DNA of 5,341 nt from NCBI GenBank assembly GCA_902797275.1, contig CADBSI010000071.1:1-5341 (forward strand), in the 5' to 3' direction. Below, in pieces: positions 1 through 5,341 of this stretch. Made by a program: the position numbers and the translations under genes. The first letter of the stretch is position 1, and each line of letters opens with the position of its first letter. The notes under the pieces were generated by a model. It had not been told where the DNA came from, made no database searches, and saw nothing but the letters and a program-made list of their open reading frames with translations. The stretch comes from an uncultured Erysipelotrichaceae bacterium (GTDB lineage Bacteria > Bacillota_I > Bacilli_A > RF39 > UBA660).

Positions 1-55
1 AGCAAAGTTAAGTAGTAAAAATATATTAATTTACCACTTTCTTGCTTTTTTTTTT
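1..55 (+). terminator. Probable intrinsic terminator of an upstream gene
   Basis: An imperfect hairpin is followed by ten consecutive T residues (46-55). The outer stem pairs AGCAA at 1-5 with TTGCT at 42-46. The inner stem pairs 10-19 (AAGTAGTAAA) with 30-39 (TTTACCACTT), with one A/C mismatch and a ten-base AT-rich loop. The gene it would terminate lies outside the window, and the stem may extend further upstream. The small internal loop and the mismatch make the fold uncertain, but the long T-tract directly after the 3' arm is typical of Rho-independent termination. Confidence 0.6.
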
Positions 56-70
56 ATTATTGTATATACT
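42..70 (+). promoter_or_regulatory. Putative sigma-A type promoter for the 623-aa gene
   Basis: TTGCTT at 42-47 and TATACT at 65-70 are separated by exactly 17 bases, close to the housekeeping -35/-10 consensus. The -35 box overlaps the 3' arm and T-tract of the preceding terminator, so one gene's end and the next gene's promoter share sequence. A start about seven bases after the -10 box would fall at the SD site (GGTGAT, 77-82), giving an extremely short leader. The assignment rests on motif and spacing only, and such motifs arise easily in AT-rich DNA. Confidence 0.5.
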
Positions 71-85
71 AAATTTGGTGATTAA

Positions 86-1957
86 ATGGAAAAAAATATT
101 CCTACTAAGTTATTAGAACTTCCAATAGAGGAATTTATAGAATTAAAAAAAGAACTTGATGATAATTGTTTAATTACTTTTTTGACACCTATTGATTTTT
201 TCAAAACTAGAGTGATCGATAAAAGAGAAAAGATTAAATCTTTATTAAATAAACAAAATATTATATTTGAATTAATGAAAGTAAATCCTAGCTTTGTTCT
301 TTATTATAATTATTATTTTGGAATAAAACTACATGATTTTTCAATTGATTTCATCTTAGAATTAATAAGTATTTATCAAGAAAACCCTGAGGTATTAGAA
401 TGTCTTTTAAAGACTTTACCTACTAATTTAAAAATAGAGGTATTAAAGCAATATGATTTTCCTTCTAATATTTTATATAAAATAGGTATGTCTTTATCTA
501 TTGAAGTAATAGATTATTTATTTAAAGAAAATGTAAGATTTAATACTTTAAGTAGATTAGGTTATTATGATATTAAATATTTATTATCATGTAATTATTC
601 TATACCAGAAGCTTATTTAAAAGATAATTTATTTATAAATAGAATAATAACTCAAGATAATGTTAAAAATTATCGTTTATTAATGGATGTATACAGTAAA
701 AAATATTACCCTGATTTAATAGAAGAAAGAAGGAGAGAATATTATGATAAAGTAATATTAAATTATAATGAGGAAACTTGTTTATTAAAAAATTATGAAG
801 ACTTTTATAACAATGTAAAATTAATTATAAATACTTCTATGCCTTCATCTAATTTAAAAAGTATAATTAATAAATATATTAATTTTTTAGATTTTTCTGA
901 TCCTATGATTAAATTTATTATTTCTTATTATGAACAAAGAGATCTGGATGGTTTACTTTTATTTTTACAAGAAGAATCTAATTTAAAATTAACTAATATG
1001 ATAATTGATTATCATTTTAGAGATATTCCGTATAACTTTTTTATGAATTTAGATAGACTTATTAAATTTCAAGAGACAGGTCAAAATATATTTAGTAATA
1101 ATTATTTAGAATTATATAAGAAAATTTTAAATCTTGATAAATTATCTTATAATGATAAAAAAGAACTACATGAAAGTTTAAAAAAGATTGATATTATGTC
1201 TAAGTTTTATGATGATTATAGAAAAGCCAAAGATACTAATTTTTCTTTAATAAAAGATAAGATGATTAGACCTGATAATATAGGATCTTATTATAATAGA
1301 ACTTTATCTAATTATTTAAATATAGATGTTTATTTAATTGAAAATACTGATTATTTTGCTTTAGTAAAATCTTTAAATATTGAAAAAGATGAAGTATTGG
1401 AAAAATCTGATTTAATATCTTGTGTTGATGGTGCTTCTTATTCTTTGGATGGTAATACTAAATTTAAAACTTTTTATCATCCTAAACAAAAGTATAATAT
1501 TATTTATGGGGATTTTGAAATAGATCAAGTTGTTCATCAATACCCAGTTGATTCTTATTCTTGTTATAAAAGAAAAAATGAAGATTTAGCAACAACAAGA
1601 GTATTTGAATTTGCAACGCCTGAGAGATTACTTGATTGGGGAATGGATCATAATGAAATAATAATTTCTCAAAATAATTATAATAGTCATGATGAATTAA
1701 ATTCTAAATTAATTAATCCAATTCCCATAGGAATTTATTGCTATGATTTTATTACTAAAAATGACATAGAAAGTTCTAAAAAAACAGGACTACCTCTTGT
1801 TGTTGTAAGAACTAGTAGTTATAAAAAACCTGATTATTTAAATAAATTTAGTGAGTATGATACAATTGGTATAATATTTGGTTATATAAAAGAATATGAT
1901 TATATTACCTTTGAAAGAGAAGATGATATGATTAAAAGAAGGGTATTAAAAAAGTAA
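86..1957 (+). CDS. Uncharacterised 623-aa protein, helical N-terminal part and distinct C-terminal domain
   Basis: I do not recognise this protein and assign no function. The ATG start is supported by GGTGAT (77-82) three bases upstream. No signal peptide or convincing membrane segment is visible, so it is probably cytoplasmic. Residues 1 to about 390 are rich in Leu, Ile, Lys, Asn and Tyr, with short amphipathic segments that look mostly helical. A charged patch lies near 212-222 (IEERRREYYDK). From about 410 the character changes to alternating hydrophobic stretches that look beta-rich. This part contains IIYGDFEID (472-480), a polar cluster around H484, D489, S490, S492 and R505, and near 545-579 a block PIPIG, then YDF, then SSKKTGLPLVVVRTSSY. 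The arrangement suggests an alpha-helical N-terminal region joined to a compact alpha/beta C-terminal domain. Its only Trp (W518) is encoded TGG. It appears monocistronic, with its own promoter and terminator. Codon use matches its neighbours. Confidence 0.85.
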   Translation: MEKNIPTKLLELPIEEFIELKKELDDNCLITFLTPIDFFKTRVIDKREKIKSLLNKQNIIFELMKVNPSFVLYYNYYFGIKLHDFSIDFILELISIYQENPEVLECLLKTLPTNLKIEVLKQYDFPSNILYKIGMSLSIEVIDYLFKENVRFNTLSRLGYYDIKYLLSCNYSIPEAYLKDNLFINRIITQDNVKNYRLLMDVYSKKYYPDLIEERRREYYDKVILNYNEETCLLKNYEDFYNNVKLIINTSMPSSNLKSIINKYINFLDFSDPMIKFIISYYEQRDLDGLLLFLQEESNLKLTNMIIDYHFRDIPYNFFMNLDRLIKFQETGQNIFSNNYLELYKKILNLDKLSYNDKKELHESLKKIDIMSKFYDDYRKAKDTNFSLIKDKMIRPDNIGSYYNRTLSNYLNIDVYLIENTDYFALVKSLNIEKDEVLEKSDLISCVDGASYSLDGNTKFKTFYHPKQKYNIIYGDFEIDQVVHQYPVDSYSCYKRKNEDLATTRVFEFATPERLLDWGMDHNEIIISQNNYNSHDELNSKLINPIPIGIYCYDFITKNDIESSKKTGLPLVVVRTSSYKKPDYLNKFSEYDTIGIIFGYIKEYDYITFEREDDMIKRRVLKK

Positions 1958-1991
1958 CTTTACATTTAAATGTCTAGTTGCTTTTATTTTT
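1950..1991 (+). terminator. Intrinsic terminator of the 623-aa gene, overlapping its stop codon
   Basis: AAAAGTAAC at 1950-1958 pairs with GTTGCTTTT at 1977-1985, giving nine pairs with one T-G wobble. Inside it is a smaller stem, ACAT (1962-1965) with ATGT (1970-1973), around a TTAA loop. A T-rich tract runs through 1982-1991. The TAA stop (1955-1957) lies within the 5' arm of the stem. This separates the 623-aa gene from the next one. Confidence 0.75.
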
Positions 1992-2004
1992 CCCTGAATT
2001 AGTC

Positions 2005-2010
2005 TATAAT
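2005..2010 (+). promoter_or_regulatory. Putative -10 box for the 224-aa gene
   Basis: A perfect TATAAT lies immediately after the terminator and 13 bases before the SD of the 224-aa gene. No good -35 box is seen at 16-18 bases: TTTTAT at 1982-1987 is weak, and the better-looking TTGCTT at 1978-1983 is 21 bases away, which is too far. A start near 2017 would give a leader of about 16 nucleotides. Its position just after a terminator supports a separate transcription unit. Confidence 0.45.
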
Positions 2011-2032
2011 TAAATTATGGTACGAGGGTTAT

Positions 2033-2707
2033 ATGAAAAATATTATTATTAGTAGTATGATTGATTTAACTAAAGAAGTATTTACCTTGATAAAAAAAGA
2101 TTATGAAGTTTTTTTAGTATCTATAGATTTTAATCCAGATTATGATAATTTATATAAAATAGCTGATGATTTTCCACCTTTTTATTTTAATCAAGTAAGT
2201 TATTATTTAAATTTTAACTTTAATAATTTACCTAATACTGTTTTAGGTAATTATTTAAAAAATAAAGATTTAAAAGATATATATTTAGAATTAGTACCAT
2301 TTTTTTGTTTTAATTATTTAGCAGGAGATGTTAATTTATTAAAACTAGGACTTATTATTTTAGAAATAGAAGAATTTAGTAATAGACATGGTTTTAAAGT
2401 ATCAAGTGTTATGAATTATAAAGAAAAAGAAGTTGCTAAGTTAGTTAAAGAAACTATGCTAACTGATTTACCTTATAATTTAATATTTATTGATAGTGAA
2501 ATAGAAATATTTAATTATTTAACTGAAGAAAAAGGTATAGAAGTTGCTAAGACTTATCATGAAATAGTAAAAATGATGAATAAAAAATATAAAAATTTTT
2601 CTAAAAATAATACTAGTTTAAATGATTACATTAAGTATTATGATACAATTGATTATGAAGATGTATTTGATTTTATTTATGACTTTGTTAATTCTAAGAT
2701 CAAATAG
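2033..2707 (+). CDS. Uncharacterised 224-aa protein
   Basis: I do not recognise this protein. The ATG start is supported by GAGGG at 2024-2028, four bases upstream. The other nearby ATG (2017-2019) is out of frame. The protein has no Trp and no signal peptide. It is rich in Asp, Glu, Lys, Tyr, Phe and Asn, and it looks soluble and mostly alpha-helical after a beta-like start (KNIIISSMIDLT at 2-13, then YEVFLVSIDF at 24-33). One moderately hydrophobic stretch (about 86-112, including LLKLGLIILEIEEF) is more likely a buried helix than a membrane span because acidic residues interrupt it. The C-terminus (about 196-220) is strongly acidic and aromatic. A promoter-like box precedes it and a terminator overlaps its stop, so it is probably expressed alone. 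Sitting beside another orphan is not enough to infer a shared role. Confidence 0.8.
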   Translation: MKNIIISSMIDLTKEVFTLIKKDYEVFLVSIDFNPDYDNLYKIADDFPPFYFNQVSYYLNFNFNNLPNTVLGNYLKNKDLKDIYLELVPFFCFNYLAGDVNLLKLGLIILEIEEFSNRHGFKVSSVMNYKEKEVAKLVKETMLTDLPYNLIFIDSEIEIFNYLTEEKGIEVAKTYHEIVKMMNKKYKNFSKNNTSLNDYIKYYDTIDYEDVFDFIYDFVNSKIK

Positions 2708-2719
2708 GTCTTTTTTTTT
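2696..2719 (+). terminator. Intrinsic terminator of the 224-aa gene, overlapping its stop codon
   Basis: AAGATC (2696-2701) pairs with GGTCTT (2707-2712), six pairs with one T-G wobble, closing a five-base loop (AAATA). Nine T residues run from 2711 to 2719. The TAG stop (2705-2707) falls in the loop and the first base of the 3' arm. The stem is short, but the T-tract is strong and directly adjacent. Confidence 0.65.
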
Positions 2720-2729
2720 ATATTTAAAA

Positions 2730-2735
2730 TATAAT
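2730..2735 (+). promoter_or_regulatory. Putative -10 box for tspO
   Basis: A perfect TATAAT sits between the terminator T-tract and the tspO SD, but no recognisable -35 box lies at the usual distance (the bases at 2707-2712 read GGTCTT). Transcription starting about seven bases downstream would begin at or inside the SD at 2741-2746. The very AT-rich context makes a chance match quite possible. Confidence 0.35.
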
Positions 2736-2740
2736 TAATT

Positions 2741-2746
2741 GGTGAT
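2741..2746 (+). promoter_or_regulatory. SD site GGTGAT that decides the tspO start
   Basis: GGTGAT matches the extended anti-SD complement and is identical to the SD of the 623-aa gene at 77-82. There, three bases separate it from ATG. Here three bases (AAT) separate it from ATT at 2750, in frame with tspO. By contrast, the first ATG of this frame (2855) has no comparable SD a few bases upstream. This is the main sequence evidence for an ATT start. Confidence 0.65.
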
Positions 2747-2749
2747 AAT

Positions 2750-3223
2750 ATTAAAAATATAAAGAATAATAAAGTATTAATTTTATTTTTACTTATTCCT
2801 CTTAGTTTAGGACTGTTATCATTTCTCTTAACAAGAGAGGGAATTAATAACTATATGACTTTAAATAAACCTAGTTTTGCTCCTTCTAGATATTTATTTT
2901 TTCTAGTTTGGCCAGTTTTATACTTTTTAATGGGACTTTCTAGTTATAAAATATATGAAAGTTTAAGTTATCATAAGTGTACTTGTTTAATTATTTATAC
3001 TCTTAATTTAATTCTTAACTTTTTTTGGCCTTTAATATTTTTTAATTTAGAAGCTAGATTATTTGCTTTTATCTTTATTTTATTACTTGACTTTGTAGTA
3101 TTTTACATGATTTTATGTTTCTATGGTTTAGATAAAAAAGCAGGTATTTTGCAAATACCTTATTTAATTTGGTTAATATATGCAAGTATTTTAAATTTTA
3201 GTGTTTATTTTTTAAATAGATAG
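2750..3223 (+). CDS. tspO: TspO/MBR family membrane protein, apparent ATT start
   Basis: TspO/MBR proteins are five-helix membrane proteins that bind, and in some bacteria degrade, porphyrins, and are linked to oxidative and stress responses. The family is recognised from LNKPSFAPS (38-46), VWPVLYFLMG (53-62), LNFFWPLIFF (89-98) and IPYLIW followed by YASILN (136-149). Hydrophobic segments lie at about 9-27, 48-69, 79-98, 103-125 and 131-155, the expected five. The first ATG (2855) is codon 36 and would remove helix 1 and the loop before LNKPSF. The in-frame sequence upstream encodes a good first helix (LILFLLIPLSLGLLSFLL). Starting at ATT 2750, three bases after GGTGAT, gives 157 residues, the usual family length. 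No ATG, GTG or TTG occurs in frame between the upstream stop (2732-2734) and 2855. Trp is scarce for the family (only 54, 93 and 141), but W54 and W141 appear to match the two Trp residues I recall as functional in Bacillus cereus TspO (W51, W138). A mutated start or sequencing error is the alternative. dinB follows 24 bp later, possibly in the same transcript. Confidence 0.85.
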   Translation: MKNIKNNKVLILFLLIPLSLGLLSFLLTREGINNYMTLNKPSFAPSRYLFFLVWPVLYFLMGLSSYKIYESLSYHKCTCLIIYTLNLILNFFWPLIFFNLEARLFAFIFILLLDFVVFYMILCFYGLDKKAGILQIPYLIWLIYASILNFSVYFLNR

Positions 3224-3225
3224 TT

Positions 3226-3231
3226 TATAAT
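3226..3231 (+). promoter_or_regulatory. Possible -10 box for dinB in the tspO-dinB gap
   Basis: A perfect TATAAT lies in the 24-bp gap between the tspO stop and the dinB start, six bases before the dinB SD (AGGTGG, 3238-3243). No clear -35 box is seen upstream, inside the tspO coding sequence. No terminator separates the two genes, so read-through from tspO is also likely. I see no LexA-type inverted repeat here. Confidence 0.3.
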
Positions 3232-3247
3232 ATTCATAGGTGGTTTT

Positions 3248-4438
3248 ATGAATATTATTTTTCATATTGATGTTAATAATGCTTTTTTATCTTGGACTAG
3301 TGTTTATTTATTAAAGTATGAAAACTATGAACTTGATATTAGAACTATTCCAAGTGTTATAGCAGGTGATCCTAAAAAAAGGCACGGTATTGTTTTAGCA
3401 ACTAGTTATCCTGCTAAGAAATATGGGATTAGAACTCCAGAAAGCTTGTATTCAGCTAAGAATAAATGTAAGGATTTACAAGTATATAAACCTAACTATG
3501 CTTTTTATAAAGAAATGTCTGATAAATTATATAATTATTATTTAACAATTACACCTGATGTTGAAAGATATTCAATTGATGAATGTTTTTTAGATTTAAC
3601 TAATACTAGTTATTTATATGATGATGTTTTATATCTTGCTTATAAAATAAAAGATTATATTAAAAATGAATATGGTTTTACCGTTAATATAGGTATTGCT
3701 AATAATAAATTATGTGCTAAGATGGCAGGTGATTTTTCCAAGCCTGATAAAGTTCATACCTTGTTTGATAATGAAATTAAAAGTAAGATGTGGCCTCTTA
3801 AAGTAGAAGATTTGTTGTATGTAGGAGCATCTTCTAGTAAAGAATTACATCGTCTTGGTATTAATACAATTGGTGATCTTGCTAATTATGATCCTAATAA
3901 ATTAAAAAAATACTTTAAAAATAGAGCCTATGATATGATAAAACTTGCAAATGGTTTAGATGATAGTAAAGTAATAAGTACCAATGGTAAAAATAAATGT
4001 ATTAGTTTATCTAAAACTTTAGAATATGATACAAGAGATTTAAATATTTTAAAAAAAGAAGTATTACATATGTGTGAAGAAATAGGTTTAAAACTTCGAA
4101 ATGAAAATTTATATGCTTCTTGTATTGCTATTACTATTAAAACTGATTTATTTAAAGCTTATTCGCATCAAAAGAAAATCTTAAATCAAACTAATGATAC
4201 TATGGAATTATATAAAAATGCTTTAGAGTTATTAGAAGTAGTAGTTTCTAATAATGCAATTAGAAATATTGGGGTTAGAGTAAGTGATTTAGTTAATTAT
4301 AAAAATAGTCAAATGTCTTTATTTGATAGTAATACTAAACAAGATGATGTTTGGAAAATAATTGATAATATAAATAATAAATATAATAATACTAAGATAA
4401 TGCCTGCTATTTTTTATAAGGATGATAACAATAAGTAG
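3248..4438 (+). CDS. dinB: Y-family DNA polymerase, DinB (Pol IV) type
   Basis: This is a translesion DNA polymerase, which copies past damaged template bases with low fidelity and no proofreading. The start HIDVNNAFLSW holds the first metal-binding Asp (D8) and a likely steric-gate aromatic (F13). The catalytic core YSIDECFLD supplies D111 and E112, so all three acidic residues are intact. Palm and fingers span about 1-165. The thumb, with a helix-hairpin-helix-like stretch (LHRLGINTIGDLA, 200-212), spans about 170-235. The little finger spans about 245-350. QMSLF at 355-359 fits the sliding-clamp-binding consensus near the C-terminus. The 396-residue length is complete for Gram-positive members (E. 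coli DinB is 351). ATG is preceded by AGGTGG four bases upstream. The DVNNAFLSW-type N-terminus resembles Pol IV-like proteins common in Clostridia and relatives, so it may be a lineage-specific paralogue rather than a strict dinB orthologue. No SOS operator is visible. Confidence 0.93.
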   Translation: MNIIFHIDVNNAFLSWTSVYLLKYENYELDIRTIPSVIAGDPKKRHGIVLATSYPAKKYGIRTPESLYSAKNKCKDLQVYKPNYAFYKEMSDKLYNYYLTITPDVERYSIDECFLDLTNTSYLYDDVLYLAYKIKDYIKNEYGFTVNIGIANNKLCAKMAGDFSKPDKVHTLFDNEIKSKMWPLKVEDLLYVGASSSKELHRLGINTIGDLANYDPNKLKKYFKNRAYDMIKLANGLDDSKVISTNGKNKCISLSKTLEYDTRDLNILKKEVLHMCEEIGLKLRNENLYASCIAITIKTDLFKAYSHQKKILNQTNDTMELYKNALELLEVVVSNNAIRNIGVRVSDLVNYKNSQMSLFDSNTKQDDVWKIIDNINNKYNNTKIMPAIFYKDDNNK

Positions 4439-4452
4439 TTTAACTACTTTTT
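4433..4452 (+). terminator. Likely weak intrinsic terminator after dinB, overlapping its stop codon
   Basis: AAGTAGT (4433-4439) pairs with ACTACTT (4443-4449), seven perfect pairs around a three-base loop, and runs into five T residues (4448-4452), a C and three more T. The TAG stop (4436-4438) lies inside the 5' arm. The stem is short with only two G-C pairs, so efficiency may be modest, but location and architecture match the other terminators in this window. Confidence 0.6.
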
Positions 4453-4496
4453 CTTTGGTTTTTTCATCAAAAAAGTATTAAAATTTAGTTATTATT

Positions 4497-4505
4497 TGAT
4501 ATAAT
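4497..4505 (+). promoter_or_regulatory. Putative extended -10 promoter for ffh
   Basis: TGATATAAT combines a perfect TATAAT (4500-4505) with an upstream TG one base before it, the extended -10 form that can work with a poor -35 box. None of the hexamers 16-18 bases upstream resembles TTGACA (ATTAAA at 4477-4482 is the 17-base candidate). Initiation near 4512 would give a leader of about 15 nucleotides containing the strong SD GGAGGA (4518-4523). It is the most convincing promoter in the window by -10 quality. Confidence 0.55.
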
Positions 4506-4526
4506 AGATTAAGTGATGGAGGAATT

Positions 4527-5341
4527 ATGTTTGAGAGTTTACAAGATAGATTACAAAATATTATACATAAAGCTAAAGGATATGGTAAAATAACGGAAGA
4601 TAATATTTCAGAAATGGTAAAAGAAGTTAGAATTGCTTTACTTGAAGCTGATGTTAATTATAAAGTAGTAAAAGAATTTACAAATAGAGTAAAGGAAAAA
4701 GCTTTAGGAGAAAGTGTTTTAACTAGTTTAAAACCAGGGGAAGTATTTGTTAAAATCGTAAGTGATGAATTAACTGAATTATTAGGAGGAGATTTTGCTC
4801 CTTTAAATATGGATGGTAATCCTGCTGTTTTAATGTTAGTAGGTTTACAAGGATCAGGAAAAACAACAACGATTGCTAAGCTTGCTAATTTACTTCGCAA
4901 AAAATATCATAAAAAACCAATGATGGTTGCTTGTGATGTATATCGTCCTGCCGCAATTGATCAGTTAAAACAACTTGGAAAAGAATTAGATATTTTTGTT
5001 TATGAAAATGGTTTAAATAATCCAGTTGAAACTAGTAATTCAGCTATTAATTATGCTAGGGAAAATGGGTATGATTATGTTTTAATTGATACAGCTGGAC
5101 GTTTACATATAGATGATGAGTTAATGGAAGAACTTCATAATATTAAAGAAAAAGTTAATCCTCAAGAAATATTATTAGTAATAGATTCTATGATGGGACA
5201 AGATGCTATTAATGTTATAACAGGATTTAATGAAAAAGTTGATTTAACCGGAGTTATTTTAACTAAACTTGATGGAGACACCAGAGGTGGAGTTGCTTTA
5301 TCAGTTAGACATTTAACAAATGTTCCAATTAAATTTATGGG
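4527..5341 (+). CDS. ffh: Signal recognition particle GTPase Ffh (SRP54), 5' part only
   Basis: Ffh binds the 4.5S/6S SRP RNA and signal sequences of nascent membrane and secreted proteins, and delivers ribosomes to the receptor FtsY at the membrane. The start is ATG after GGAGGA (4518-4523). The frame stays open for 271 complete codons and runs off the window. The N domain occupies about 1-90, including VRIALLEADVNYKVV (34-48). The GTPase domain shows the P-loop GLQGSGKTTT (106-115), DVYRPAA (137-143), DTAGRL (188-193), GQDAIN (224-229) and TKLDGD (246-251), followed by TRGG. All nucleotide-binding motifs are intact and in order. The rest of the G domain and the Met-rich M domain, which binds RNA and signal peptide, should lie beyond the edge, since full Ffh is about 440-450 residues. 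FtsY and FlhF share the GTPase, but the Ffh-like N-terminus (FESLQDRLQNII) and GLQGSGKTTT favour Ffh. In many Bacillota ylxM precedes ffh. Here dinB does, with a terminator and a fresh promoter between. Confidence 0.97.
   Translation, partial: MFESLQDRLQNIIHKAKGYGKITEDNISEMVKEVRIALLEADVNYKVVKEFTNRVKEKALGESVLTSLKPGEVFVKIVSDELTELLGGDFAPLNMDGNPAVLMLVGLQGSGKTTTIAKLANLLRKKYHKKPMMVACDVYRPAAIDQLKQLGKELDIFVYENGLNNPVETSNSAINYARENGYDYVLIDTAGRLHIDDELMEELHNIKEKVNPQEILLVIDSMMGQDAINVITGFNEKVDLTGVILTKLDGDTRGGVALSVRHLTNVPIKFM

Noticed and set aside
1962..1973. The 12-base palindrome ACATTTAAATGT as a possible operator
   Set aside because: It sits inside the terminator hairpin following the 623-aa gene and is explained as its upper stem. 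There is no second copy near a promoter.
1978..2010. TTGCTT (1978-1983) with TATAAT (2005-2010) as a full promoter
   Set aside because: The spacing is 21 bases, outside the workable range, so only the -10 box is reported.
2855..3223. tspO beginning at the first ATG (122 residues)
   Set aside because: This start removes the first membrane helix and falls just before the LNKPSFAPS motif. It has no well-spaced SD like those of the neighbours, and the family length requires the upstream codons.
3203..3247. A LexA/SOS operator upstream of dinB
   Set aside because: I looked for a CGAAC-N4-GTTCG-like inverted repeat and found nothing similar on either strand in the gap or the end of tspO.
4457..4475. 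A T6/A6 hairpin with a CATC loop downstream of dinB
   Set aside because: It consists only of A-T pairs, has no following T-tract and is the sort of structure expected by chance in such AT-rich sequence. The better terminator is the hairpin at 4433-4452.
4658..4900. An 80-codon open frame on the minus strand
   Set aside because: It lies wholly antisense to the conserved ffh N and G domains, in a region whose + strand translation matches Ffh motif by motif. It shows no recognisable protein features.
86..5341. Use of a Mycoplasma-type code (TGA as Trp)
   Set aside because: Trp is encoded by TGG in the genes that contain it, and no gene needs an in-frame TGA to reach its full length.

Overview
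This is a compact, very AT-rich (about a quarter G+C by eye) bacterial chromosomal segment. All five genes lie on the + strand. The composition, the strong purine-rich Shine-Dalgarno (SD) sites (GGTGAT, GAGGG, AGGTGG, GGAGGA), the TATAAT-type promoters and the Gram-positive-type Ffh and Y-family polymerase suggest a low-GC member of the Bacillota, perhaps a small-genome, Mollicutes-like or Erysipelotrichia-like lineage. Tryptophan is written TGG and no reading frame contains an in-frame TGA, so the mycoplasma code is not needed. The exact taxon cannot be read from this window.

Layout: (1) bases 1-55 hold a probable terminator of a gene lying upstream, with a promoter overlapping its 3' arm. 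(2) 86-1957 encodes a 623-residue protein I do not recognise, ending in a terminator hairpin. (3) 2033-2707 encodes a 224-residue protein, also unrecognised, with its own promoter and terminator. (4) 2750-3223 encodes a TspO/MBR-family membrane protein. Its full-length reading frame has no ATG, GTG or TTG at the proper place and appears to start at ATT. (5) 3248-4438 encodes a DinB-type Y-family DNA polymerase with intact catalytic acidic residues and a clamp-binding motif. (6) 4527 to the window end holds the first 271 codons of ffh, the SRP GTPase, cut off by the edge in the G domain.

The genes look like short, mostly separate transcription units. The 623-aa, 224-aa and dinB-like genes each have a small hairpin plus T-tract that overlaps their own stop codon. 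TATAAT-like boxes sit just ahead of every start. tspO and dinB are 24 bp apart with no terminator between them and may be co-transcribed. No functional pathway links all the genes: ffh is housekeeping protein targeting, dinB is translesion synthesis, tspO is a tetrapyrrole/stress-associated membrane protein, and the first two are orphans. The most unusual observations are the apparent AUU start of tspO, the stop codons embedded in terminators, and the large uncharacterised protein with a distinctive C-terminal block. I see no mobile element, CRISPR array, tRNA, rRNA or clear new multi-gene system.
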